Of a stretch of DNA of 64,000 nt, positions 11,683-22,075 are shown one piece after another. A model generated the notes under the pieces. The model had not been told where the DNA came from and made no database searches. It saw only the letters and a list, made by a program, of their open reading frames with translations. Position numbers and translations under genes: made by a program. The DNA comes from Ceratotherium simum simum (lineage: Eukaryota; Chordata; Mammalia; Perissodactyla; Rhinocerotidae): positions 4,887,623 through 4,951,622 of the forward strand of contig NW_004454182.1 of assembly GCF_000283155.1 (NCBI RefSeq), given 5' to 3'. Positions within the stretch are counted from its first letter, which is position 1, and every line of letters begins with the position of its first letter.

Positions 11683-12265
11683 AAATGACACTTTTGATTA
11701 ATTGTCAAAATAGTTACAAAGATTCATAGATATAAAGAGAGCAGGATAGCAAATTTCCTTTGTCCCCTGTTCCATCCAAATAAGTAACACCTAAGCACAT
11801 TTCCCTTTGTTTCTTACAAATTAATAATTGGATATTTTGGGCCAGAAAAAAAAATTTTTTTAACTTTTTTTAGCTGGAGTCGTTTTTCATTGTGTAAAGA
11901 TTTGCTTGTGCATAAGCTATCTTCAAAAGTATTCTTCGTCACAGGTTAGAGAATCTTCAGGGGATATTCAATGCCTGTATAGGAAACTTGATTTAGTAAC
12001 CCATAGTCTAATATCTTGAACTAAAGGGCTTTGTGGTAGTTGTGATAATATTTAATAGTTCATGAAATCATCTTTCTATCCCATGCTTCTCCTCATGGAG
12101 TAAATAAACACTCACAACAGGCATTGTTCCTACTCTTGAGTAAGGGGCTGTGAGACTCTTCAGATATATCATTCTTGGTTAATAAAGTCAAAATACAGTG
12201 ATATTTTGAAATACTTGGCAATTTCATTTACCCAGGAGGATAGCTGTCACTAATGAAGAAAGCCT
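11683..12265. other. Unassigned sequence
   Basis: AT-rich, no recognised feature. Confidence 0.5.
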
Positions 12266-12269
12266 TTGG

Positions 12270-12430
12270 GCAGTTAGCACAAATGCAGTTGAGTACTTCT
12301 GTAAGTGGGATGCTTTTCATGCCACATGCCATTCTGTTTATTCTCTCAACCACACTGAACCCCTCCCCAAATTACAGGTAAGTGACTTACCCAAGTTGAT
12401 CTCTGTTATAGTGGGATGCTGTGTCTAAGG
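12270..12430 (-). mobile_element. SINE MIR fragment
   Basis: Antisense MIR order is visible: a diverged 'ATGCCACATGCCATTCTG' (the 'gtgccaggcactgttct' region), 'TATTCTCTCAACCACACTGA', then 'AAATTACAGGTAAGTGACTT' and 'ACCCAAGTTGATC'. It is heavily diverged. Confidence 0.6.
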
Positions 12431-13735
12431 ATTATCTCCCTCCTCTCAGCATGATAAAGAAAATCAGATGAATGGATACAAGAAAGAATGAAGGACAGCT
12501 AACAGCCCAATAGCAAATAGAAGCGTGAAAAACAAAAGTCAAGAACTCAGGCACATGGACACAAGAAAGTAAAGATGTCTAAGACTCTTTGGAGGGGAGG
12601 GGTGGCCAACAGCTTTACTCTACACAGCCCACTGGATCCTGAATTTATCCTTACACTAAATTAGGGTGGAAAATTTGCTACCAAACAATGAAAATTCTAA
12701 GGTAGCACAAGAAATGAGATTACCAGTGATGTACTCTGTTTAAGAAAAGAAAGCATAAGTTTTGATGTTAAGAACATTTTTTATAAAAAAGGTGATTAAA
12801 ATCAAGATATTTTCCCATTTAGCTTTGTCAATTAAATATAGCCACTTTTTCCTAAATTTAAAATATGAATATCACAAATGCCATTTGATACATAAATAAA
12901 TTATATATTTTATAAATTACATAAGAGCTACTTTACGAAGAGGAAGAAGGAAAGGTTTTGTACGGTGTATTCCCTTTATCTCCATGGATATAAAGATTAA
13001 ATTATAAAAATTCTTGATAGACAGAAATCATGATTGTATTGAGCTCTATAATGCAGGAACTCCATAGCATAATACTAACAGAGACTAGTTGGAAAAAGCA
13101 TTGTCTGCACCAGACATTCAATTTTAAAGTATGATCTTTATTCTGAATTCAGCTCCAATGGTAATGTGTAATCTCTAAATTAATTATTTTGTATTTCATG
13201 GACCACTAAGCAAAGTACCAAATTCTGAATTCTAAAATATTCATTTTAGCAATCTTACTTTCTTGAGATAAATCCTGATCACTTTCTTGTCTTCATTTTT
13301 GTAATGAGAATGAGATCGTTCAAGTCACGTTTATAATATGGGATATGAATATGGAATAAGAATACAATGAATATGTAAATACTGACTTTCAGTTTAATTT
13401 TGAGAAGAATGATTGTCATTGTAAATATAGTCAGTCTTATGACAAAATTGTTGAAAGTAAATTTTGTCTTCCTTTTCATTACATACTTCTCCTCTTTTTA
13501 TTGATGTAATCCCTTCCTTAGTTGCCCTACTTCTAGGTGATGTGTAAGTTTATGTGCAAATACACTTTCTGCAGGGTCATATAAATACAAGATCTCAAAA
13601 GGTAACTTTTTATAGAATTCTAAGGTTGAGGCTGACTTTAGGGTGAAGGGATGTTTTGGCATCTCCCTATGTCCCCCACAATATTATAATAATGATATGC
13701 AACATAATGAAGAGAGAAGAAAATATTGCCATCAT
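12431..13735. other. Unassigned AT-rich sequence
   Basis: No gene or confident repeat. A 66-codon minus-strand frame at 13279-13479 is low-complexity and rich in I, F, K and T. It is not called. Confidence 0.5.
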
Positions 13736-13737
13736 TC

Positions 13738-13955
13738 TCTTCTGTGTTTGACACTATTCTGGATACTTTTACAGAATTTGTCTCATTTAATCTTCCTAGC
13801 AATACTACAAAGTAAATATTTAAGATTTGTTATTTGTAGACATGTTCAATGACATTTAAAGAGATGATGCTCCAGGTCTCATGGAAAAGTTGGGATTTGA
13901 ATCTAAATCTATTTGATTCTAAAATCTGTGCTTTTCACTCTTTCCTGATGAGGGG
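13738..13955 (-). mobile_element. SINE MIR
   Basis: The antisense order runs 'GACACTATTCTGGATACTTT', 'CTCATTTAATCTTCCTAGCA', a diverged middle, then 'GGGATTTGAATCTAAATCT' and 'CTGTGCTTTTCACT', which is the reversed tRNA-like head. Nearly full length. Confidence 0.8.
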
Positions 13956-14108
13956 AAGAGTATTCATGCTCTTTTAGATCATTCTGTCAATAGCCCCAAT
14001 CCTGTCCATATACCCAAATGTTGGAACCATCTTTTGCTTTCTTCCTTCTTCTCACAGTCACTACAGCATACAAGTGGTTATTCCATTTTCTAATTTTCTG
14101 TTTATCGT

Positions 14109-14481
14109 TGTTATGGACTGAATTGTGTCCTCTAAAAATTTATATGTTGAAGTCCTAACTCCCAGTGCCTCAGAATTTGATGGTATTTGGAGATAGGTAA
14201 TGAAGTTAAAACAAGGTCATTAGCATGGGCCCTAATTCATGATAACTGCTGTCCTTATGAAAAAGTTTAGACACAAATTTGATACAGCAGGACGACCATG
14301 TGAAGACACAGGGAGAAGATGGCCACCTGCAAGCCAAGGAGAGAGACCTCAGGAGACACCAACCCTGCTACAATGTTGATCTTGGAATTCTAGCCTCCAG
14401 AATTGTGAGACGATAAGTTTCTGTTGTTTAAGCCATCCGGGCTGTGGTACTTTATTATGGCAGCCCTAGCTGACTAATACA
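14109..14481 (+). mobile_element. MLT1-type MaLR LTR (ERVL-MaLR)
   Basis: It starts TGTTATGGACTGAATTGTGT and ends GCTGACTAATACA, with the internal 'GTGAAGACACAGGGAGAAGA' and 'AATTCTAGCCTCCAGAATTG' blocks of MLT1 LTRs. The flanking pentamers ATCGT (14104-14108) and GTCAT (14482-14486) differ by two transitions and may be a decayed 5-bp target duplication. No internal retroviral sequence adjoins it, so it is a solo LTR. Confidence 0.9.
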
Positions 14482-14559
14482 GTCATCATCTCTCAAATCC
14501 ATATCCTTACCATGTACACTAGAACTTTTTGTTTGTTTCCTCTCATTTTGGTGAGTACA

Positions 14560-14715
14560 TAGCACTCAGCATGTACAAGTGCAGGCGTAAGCACTTTTCT
14601 TATACTACTCATTTAGTTCACACCTAAAGTCTTAAGGACTGTTGTTATTAAGCTATGATCTGAACACAGGTAGTCCAGTTCCAGAATCTGTCCTCAACTC
14701 TGGGCTACACCGGCT
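14560..14715 (-). mobile_element. SINE MIR fragment
   Basis: The antisense MIR pattern includes 'CATAGCACTCAGCATGTACA', 'CTCATTTAGTTCACACC', then 'TGATCTGAACACAGGTAGTC' and 'CCAGAATCTGTCC'. Confidence 0.65.
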
Positions 14716-14924
14716 CAGTGATCAAGTCATGGCCCCCAGCTCTCTTTCCATCTCTGAAACACTGCCCTTGCCCAGCAGGGCTGTTTGGCTCACCAACTAA
14801 TCTTAAAATGCTTATTTGAACGAGTCTCCTACATTAAGCCCAAGCTGTAACTGAAACAAAATTATCAATAATTTTTAAAATATTTCATTTTTCTCATCTC
14901 TCTGTCTGTGACCTTATGAAGCTC

Positions 14925-15165
14925 CCTTTTATTGTCATCTATCAAAATTCTGTTTGTTAAGACCCAGCTCATTTGTCTCCACCTCTATGAATTCTATTTT
15001 CCCAGCCAGATGTTTCCTCTCCCTCCAGTGAACACTGGAGTTCTCTTTACCACACATACACACTTGCATTATAATTTTCACATATGTCTTATGTCAAAAC
15101 AAGGTTACAAGCTCTTTTAGGTTATCAACTGTGTGTTATGCATATTGACGCTCTTCACTTTCTAA
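14925..15165 (+). mobile_element. LINE L2 3' region
   Basis: 'AAGACCCAGCTCATTTGTCT', 'CCACCTCTATGAATTC', 'CCCAGCCAGATG' and 'CATTATAATTTTCACAT' follow the L2 3' region in order. An MLT1 LTR begins at 15178, just after it. Confidence 0.65.
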
Positions 15166-15177
15166 TGCTTTGATGAC

Positions 15178-15844
15178 TGTATTAGTTTGCTATCACTTGC
15201 CATAACAAAATACCACAGACTAGGGGGCTTAAACAACAGAAATTTTGTCTCTCACAGTCCTGGAGGCTGGAATTCCAAGATCAAGGTGTTGGCTAGTTTG
15301 GTTTTTTTGTTTGTTTGTTTGTTTTTGTTGAGGAAGGTTGGCCCTGAGATAACATCTGTTGCCAATCTTCCTCTTTTTTTGCTTCAGGAAGATTTTCCCT
15401 GAGCTAACACCTGTGCCCATCTTCCTCTATTTTGTATATGGGTCACTGCCACAGCATGGCTTGATGAGTAGTGTAGGCCCGTGCCTGGAATCCGAACCTG
15501 TGAACCTGGGCAGCCAAGGCAGAGTGCACTGAACTTAACCACTAGGCCACTGGGCTGGCCCCAGCCAGATAGTTTGGTTTTTCCTGAGGCCTCTCTCTTT
15601 GTCTTGCAGAAGGCTGTCTACCCACTATGCCTTCGCATGCTCTTTCCTCTCTGCAGACACATCTTTGGTGTCTCTCCCTCTTCTTATGAGCACACTAGTT
15701 ATATTGCATTAGGGCCCCACCCTTATGACCTCATTTAACCTTAATTACCTCCTTAAAGGCCCTATTTCCAAATATAGTCATATTGGGGGTGAGAAAATCA
15801 ACACATGAATTGTGGGGGCGGGGGACACAGTTCAGTCTATAACA
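15178..15844 (-). mobile_element. MLT1-type MaLR LTR, split by an ERE
   Basis: The plus strand shows the reversed LTR. It begins TGTATTAGTTTGCTATCACT, continues 'CACAGTCCTGGAGGCTGGAA', resumes after the ERE with 'CCTGAGGCCTCTCTCTTTG' and ends 'CAGTCTATAACA'. The flanking pentamers ATGAC (15173-15177) and ATCAC (15845-15849) match at four of five positions, as expected for a decayed ERVL-type 5-bp duplication. The ERE occupies 15307-15569. Confidence 0.9.
15307..15569 (-). mobile_element. ERE SINE inside the MLT1 LTR
   Basis: A T-rich tail precedes 'GAGGAAGGTTGGCCCTGAGA', and the tRNA-like end closes with 'CCACTGGGCTGGCCCC'. The duplication TAGTTTGGTTTTT at 15294-15306 and 15570-15582 comes from the host LTR, which dates the ERE as younger than that LTR. 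Confidence 0.93.
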
Positions 15845-15849
15845 ATCAC

Positions 15850-16655
15850 AGAAGGCATTTAAGAATATTTGTTTAATTTAATGCTGATCAGTTGTAGGGT
15901 ATGGTGTGCTGGTAAATGTTTAACAGCCAGCTCTGGGGGTAGCTCTGGTTTGTAGTGTTTTCTGGTTTCCCTGTACAAATACACCCACCATTTCAGAATT
16001 CAGGCTATCAATATGTCAACTAGCTTGCAATTTTACCACTCAACCCAAGTGAGCCTGCATGAATGGACTCCAGTATACTACTGACTTATGCCAAGGTTCT
16101 TCAGGGCTGATGGAAAAAAAAAAAAATGGGAAAGGTCTGAGAATGCTATGTTTATTTTTTTTCCTTCTTTGTTCATCCCCCCAAAATGGAGCCTCAAACT
16201 CAGAAATCAAGCTGTGTTCAGGGAAAAAACTTATATTACTTACAAATCGAAGTTTGTAGGCCAAAAGTCATACTCACTCCAGTAGCTGCTTTTCAGATGA
16301 TGCTTATCTTTGCTTGGGCACCCAGTCAATTGATAACAGGATAAAGAAAAACTTCACAAGGTGACATTTTAACAGACAGCACATTAAATTAAGTCATTAA
16401 AAATTGAATCCCCAGTAGTCAGCTTAATCATTATAATTAAACCAAGTAGTTTGAGTAAAGCCTAACCCAATCTGTAATGCTGCTTTCAAATGCTTTCTGT
16501 GTTTTGATAAGTTGTTCATTAGGAAAAATTCCCATTTAGCACCAGTAAGTAGAATAAATGCATACCTCAAAGCAGCACATTCTATTATTTTCTAAACATT
16601 GTTCTCACTAGTATGCAATATATTCACACATTACTGAGAATAAGAATGTGATATT
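15850..16655. other. Unassigned sequence
   Basis: No recognised repeat. Overlapping 65-74 codon frames on both strands at 16040-16285 come from a low-complexity A-run and T-run and have no motif. Confidence 0.5.
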
Positions 16656-16660
16656 GTGCA

Positions 16661-16923
16661 TAATGTTTTGTATAGTCATTGATCCGGAAATATGCTCTGT
16701 AATAGTTTGATGTGGTTTGAATGCCTTAACTAATGTAAGGGTGGGATAAAGGTTATCAATTACCGCAGGCATCACTAGAAATGTGCATATGGGACGTAAT
16801 GCTTTGTGTAGGCATCGCTGACCCAGAAAGTCCCACTGTAATAGTTCGGTGTCTCTTGAATGGTTTAATCAATGAAATCCAGAGTGTAAAGGTTATCAAT
16901 TACTGCAGGCAATACTGGGAATG
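16661..16923 (+). repeat. Diverged tandem duplication, two units of about 125 bp spaced about 138 bp
   Basis: Unit 1 (16661-16783) and unit 2 (16798-16923) align in order. TAATGTTTTG matches TAATGCTTTG, CTGTAATAGTT is identical in both, and AAAGGTTATCAATTAC is identical in both and is followed by 'CGCAGGC' or 'TGCAGGC'. The spacing drifts from 137 to 140 bases because of small indels. It is not a repeat family I recognise. The strongly kept core may indicate constraint. Confidence 0.8.
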
Positions 16924-18690
16924 GTTTGGTTTTCAGTGATACTTGTAAAAATATTGTATATATTGTGAGCCACTGTCATCAGCAGTACCAGCTCCAATAC
17001 TGATATGCCAGACTGCAGATGCTCCCTTCAGCTAGGTGGATGTCACAGCTCTCTAGAACACTTTCACTTGCAAGAATATGATGGTATCTGCCAAATACTG
17101 ACCCCTGCAGTAGAACCTCTTCAATTACAAAAAACGGTTATTTTAGCTGTTCAAATGTTAAATATAGAGGTTAAAATAATCTATTCATCTAACCCCTTCA
17201 TTTATAGGGGTTTTTATGTATTAAAACACTCTATAAGTAAACACTGGCATTATATTAAGTCATTGGATATTGTCAATTTATTTTTCAATTTTATATATTT
17301 AAAAATATATACATATTATAAATATAATCAATATATATCTATGTTGTAATTAAGGTATAGAGTTTTGAAACAAGTGTTTACATACTAAAAAGGAGTTTGA
17401 AATGGCTTCACATTAATAAGCATATATACCACACAACTGCCAAGATATTTTTGTTTCTGAAAAATTTGCAATATGATAAAATCGCTTGAAAATATGTCAT
17501 CTGGGGTTAGGCTCATCCTAGTTGGGAGTCAGTCAGTATTGCATGGTTTTGTGGGTCTTCTGGCCTCAGCTTTTCCCTGGCATCTGGCACCTCTCTATTA
17601 GAGGATCATGATGTGTGAACAGGATCTCCCATTAAAACAGAACCCTCTCTCCCATCGCTGATTGAAGACATTGGCAGTTTCGTAAGTTCTTTTGTATAGT
17701 TAAATTTATCAGATTCTTTCTAAGTGATGGATGATGGTAGCTGAAGAGAGATTTTGATTGGATTAGGGAGGTAGGGGAAAGGTAATTAAAGAAAAAAACA
17801 TTGACAGGGAAATCTGTGTGGTGGGTTCTGAACAGCCAGACAATGTTATCGGACTATCTCTGTAAGACTGGTGCGGTTGCTTTATAGTACAGTATTTAAA
17901 TTCCCTGTTATGTAACTCTAGTCATTGCTTTACACACACACACATAAACACATGTGCATACACATACATATGACACTTAACATCTGTGTTTTTTAAATCT
18001 CGAAAAGAAAAGGAAATATATACCATGGACAATGAAGGTATGTATGTCATATTTCCAGGTTTCTATTGATAGATATTTTAAATAAAACTTTAAATATGAT
18101 GTCCTTCTTGGAAGCGCTCTAGCTATCTTCTCAAACCAATGCCATCAAGGGACCATGTTTCTGGAGTTTATGATTGAAAGAATGAGTATTTTATAAGATA
18201 GTGGGTTTTATAAAAACAAGTCATTAGCTTAATTCTCACTTTAATTCACTGTTTTCTCCCTCTCCCCCTCCCACTCTCCCTCTCTGTCTTTCTGTTCTTT
18301 TTCTCTCTGTCTGTCATATTCTGCCTTCAAGTACTATTCACCCTCCCTCACTGATTCTCTTGTACTTCTAATAAAACTTCTAATTTTTTACTTTCCTCAT
18401 GTCATTCATTTTTCTCAACTAGGAAACTGTTTTATGAATTAAATCTTTGGTACTTGACTATGGAAACAGCTCATGCCTGCTTGAAGCATAGGGTGTAATG
18501 GAATTTAATTTAGAAGATTCAATAAGTTTTATAACAAATAATAAATGTTCATGTTCAATCCCTTTATTATGATCCTCTTTAGGACTGGCAAAGAGAAAGG
18601 AAGCACAATAAATTGTAATAACTTACAGAGAATAGGACTATGTGCCATAACTATATAAACGAAGCACTAGTTGATATGTTGAACTATTCT
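16924..18690. other. Unassigned sequence with simple repeats
   Basis: No gene is seen. A 114-codon frame at 17005-17349 drifts into I/Y/K-rich AT sequence and has no motif. An imperfect CA repeat lies at about 17933-17970 and a pyrimidine-rich (CT/CCCT) tract at about 18250-18320. The block at 16985-17130 is of normal complexity and could be conserved. Confidence 0.5.
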
Positions 18691-18812
18691 GTGACGTGGA
18701 GGACTGCCCTGGCTTCAGAACCTGGCTTCGCAACTTTACAGCAGGTGACCTCAGTTGCATAGCTTCAGTTCCCTCATTGGTAATATGAATATAATGGAAG
18801 TAGTAATAGTTA

Positions 18813-19786
18813 AGGTGGCTGAATTTCTAATAACCATTCTGCCTAGAATCATTTTGTCTAAGCAAACCATGGTAATCCCATTCCTCTTACAGGTTATTGG
18901 CTTATAGTTGGCTTTACGAAAGAATTCTATATAAGAGTTAACACTCTGATTTCTTCCCTCCTAGTAAAGAGACTCTAAGGAGAAATAGCTCTATTTCTTC
19001 ATCTGTCCTCTGCTGCATCAAGATGTGATGGGCACTGCTGGAGCTGTCTGGGGCAGGGTAGGAGCTGCATTAGTTCCCTAGGGCTGCCATAACAAAGTAC
19101 CACAAACTGAGGGGCTTCAAACAACAGAAATGTATTCTCTCACAGTTCTGGAGGCTGGAAGTCTAAAATCAAGTGTTGGCAGGGCCATACTCCCTGTGAA
19201 GCCTCTAGGGGGTGAATCCTTCATTGCTTTTTCCAGCTTCTGGTCGCCCCCCACCAGGCATTCCTTGGCTTAAGGCAGCATAACACCAATCTCTGTCTGT
19301 ATCTTCATATGGCTATCTTCTCCCTGTGTGTCTCTGTCTTCACATAGCATTTTCCCTCTTGTATGTCTCTGTTTTCTCTTCTTATGAGGACAACAGTCAT
19401 GTTGCTTCAGGGCCCATCCTAATGATCTCATCTTAAATTTCTTGCACCTGCAAAGACCCTATTTCCAAATCAGGTCACATTCACAGGTATGGCTGGTTAG
19501 GACTTCAGCATATCTTTTTGAGGTACACAATTCAACTATAACAGGAGCCAACTTGAGGATAGTTCCACTTGAGTTCAAGTCTTCCCTTCACCCCACCTCC
19601 TTCTGCCACCCCGGGGAGGATGGCAGGTGGAAAGATGGAAAGAACTGAGTCCTTGGTTACATTATTGAGCCAACTATAAAACCACTCTCCTCTGGACTTC
19701 TGGGAAGATAATAATTTTCCGTAATGGGAAAATAGTTTCATTTAGGACTTCTGTTAGTCCTAGCTAAAAGTCTCTCCCCTGATACA
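18813..19786 (+). mobile_element. ERVL-type LTR (family not named), itself interrupted
   Basis: The left part carries 'AACCATGGTAATCCCATTCC' and the right part 'CTCCTCTGGACTTCTGG', 'GATAATAATTTTCCGTAATG' and a terminal 'CTCCCCTGATACA'. This resembles an ERVL solo LTR, but the left limit is approximate and I cannot name the subfamily. An MLT1 LTR is nested at 19066-19543. Confidence 0.55.
19066..19543 (-). mobile_element. MLT1-type MaLR solo LTR
   Basis: On the plus strand it begins TGCATTAGTTCCCTAGGGCT, has 'CTCACAGTTCTGGAGGCTGG', and ends 'AATTCAACTATAACA'. A perfect 5-bp duplication (GGAGC) lies at 19061-19065 and 19544-19548, as expected for MaLR integration. Confidence 0.93.
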
Positions 19787-19889
19787 AGAAAACTGACTCC
19801 CACTGCTATTGCAAAAATTAAAGGAACTAATGCCAGTCTGACATTTAGCAGACTGTCTCGCATGTGGTAAGACATAATAAATGTTGGCC

Positions 19890-21850
19890 ATTATTATTTT
19901 TATTATCATTAATGTAATTATTATTATTTAATGAGAAATCAAAATTATACATTTTCCATTTCCTTCTTTTACTTGAGGTAACAAATCTTGGTGACAGATA
20001 TATCTAGATCTTGATTCATAGATTTTGTTTCTGGCTAACTTATAATGGAAATAAAATCCACTTTGTTAGCTGTTGTTGAATATGTAAATGTAATTAGGTG
20101 AGATCAGGTTTTATTAAGAGCTAACAAATCCAATAAAAAGCAAATATATATTAAAGAAATAAGACAATATACACAACTCATTCCAGTTTATAAATTTCTG
20201 ACTTAAAGATTCAATTCACATTTTAAAATATCATTCAAAGTTCTATATTGAAGCAGCAAACGTCAGTGTCACAGTGGCCACACACTGATTTCTATGGTAC
20301 TCTATAATGTAAAGATATTGGCTTTGTTTAATATAAGTCTGGTTGTGTTTCCAGGTGAGATTGCATATTTTCTCTACATGAAAAAAAATTGCATTGAGTT
20401 TCTGGTACTATGTGTACTCAAAATCTTCTTGTCATTGGAAATTTCCTTCCTTTATTCTTTACAAAATTCAAGTGATAATAAAAATGCTCACTAATACTTC
20501 CCTAGTAATTCTTCATAGAAATATAATGATTAAGTTTTGGGATTTATGTCAACAGACTATATCTGAATGTAGCAGTTTTAAAATTCTAATGTTATAGCAT
20601 CTTCTGTTCATCATAAGAGGTAGAATTTACTCACTTTGAAAATCCTTTATTGAAAGACCCCATATAGTCAGCATTCGATACATAAATGTTTAACTTTTAT
20701 ATATATTTTCTTGTTTTCTTTTCCATTGACTATGGCTAAGTAAATCCATTATGATGCTTTAAATCATATCTCTATATTCTATGTTCATGTTAAAAAACAG
20801 TTTTCGCTGTTCTTTCTTATCTCTAAACACAGATCCTCTTATTTTTCTTTCTTCACGAGTCTTACAAAATCAGCACTTTTTGTCACATATGCTTCTATTA
20901 TATTGTAAAAAATACCTGTAGCCAGGATGAGGTAAATTGGTAGCGTTAACAAAACATCCCTTAGTGTGCTATGTGAGAATCTACATTATTGGCACAGTTG
21001 CAAGGAATTCTCATCTTGTTCTACACCCCACAGAGCTCCCACTGACATCCGAGGACATTTAACTTGAACACATGCTCTGTACTCTGTTTCATTTTTCTTT
21101 TAGATATAGGTCAACACCATTCCATAGCTCTTATGGCAATTAGTGTTTTGAAGTTATTTGATTTCTGCAGTGTTTCTTGTGGAATCTTTGCATATTAAGA
21201 CACTCACCAAGAAATGGAATTCTCTCTGCTTTTTTCCACCATGACTATAAGGAGTAAAACTAAGGGACAAAATATTTGGTTAGGGCCCATATAGGTGTGA
21301 TGAGAATTAGGAGCTTTTCACACTGGTTTACTAGATAACGGATACTTTAAATACAAGTGCTATTGACCTGTCCCAGGTTTTAAATTTGAATTATTGAATC
21401 TACAATATCCAACATAATGTCAAATACATAAAACATCTTAATAAAAATTAATTAAGGTTGAACGACATCATAGTTATGAGAGAAGCAAGAAAGGACCAAT
21501 TCTGGCAAACCATAGCCTTCACTTTCCATTCTCAGTCTCAGATTATGAATTTAGTGGGAACCCATTCTTAAAGAGCAAAATGGATAGAGAAGCAGGAATC
21601 TTAGTACTGAAATGCTTCTCTTTTTCACTGGAGAGTCAAAAAAGCATGTATAATGGTGGATATTCTGATCATATGATGACTCTCAGGCCATTCTAAAAAG
21701 ATTCATTGGCTACATTTAGGAGAAACACAAGCATAAGTACTCTGAAAGAGGGAAAGAAACAAAGAACTTAGTCTTTTCTTAAGTAATGATTAAAACTGAT
21801 GGCCAAAGTAAACTTGAGGATTAGATAAGTACTTAAAATACTTTTCACAA
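19890..21850. other. Unassigned AT-rich sequence
   Basis: About 2 kb without a recognised repeat or gene. Two overlapping frames of 66-67 codons at 20294-20597 have no motif or splice context. Confidence 0.5.
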
Positions 21851-21859
21851 AAAACAATT

Positions 21860-22075
21860 TTGATGTCAGATTATCTATGTTCAAATCTTAGCTCTGATAT
21901 TTCCTAGTTGTTTAAGCTTAAGAAAATTATTTAAATATATCTCAATTTCCTCATCAGTGAAATAAGAATAATAAAAATAGCAACTTGAGAAAGCTTTGTT
22001 AGGGCTAAATGATATCAAATTTGAACCTAATATCTAGCCCAGCATGAGTGGCCCAACAAATACTAACTGTGCAAT
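21860..22075 (+). mobile_element. SINE MIR
   Basis: 'GATGTCAGATTATCTATGTT', 'CAAATCTTAGCTCTGATATT', 'TCAATTTCCTCATCAGTGAA' and 'TCTAGCCCAGCATGAGTGG' follow the MIR order nearly from end to end. Confidence 0.8.

Larger units (their letters stand above)
18700..19885 (+). mobile_element. SINE MIR split into two halves by an LTR
   Basis: The 5' half (about 18700-18812) has 'ACCTGGCTTCGCAACTTTAC', a diverged 'GGTGACCTCAGTTGCATAGC', then 'CCCTCATTGGTAATATGAA'. The 3' half (about 19800-19885) resumes with 'AAAATTAAAGGAACTAATGC' and ends 'AAGACATAATAAATGTTGG'. The halves are collinear parts of one MIR, and the intervening sequence of about 1 kb is LTR material. Confidence 0.7.

Noticed and set aside
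17005..17349. 114-codon open frame
   Set aside because: The second half is low-complexity I/Y/K-rich translation of AT-rich DNA, with no motif.
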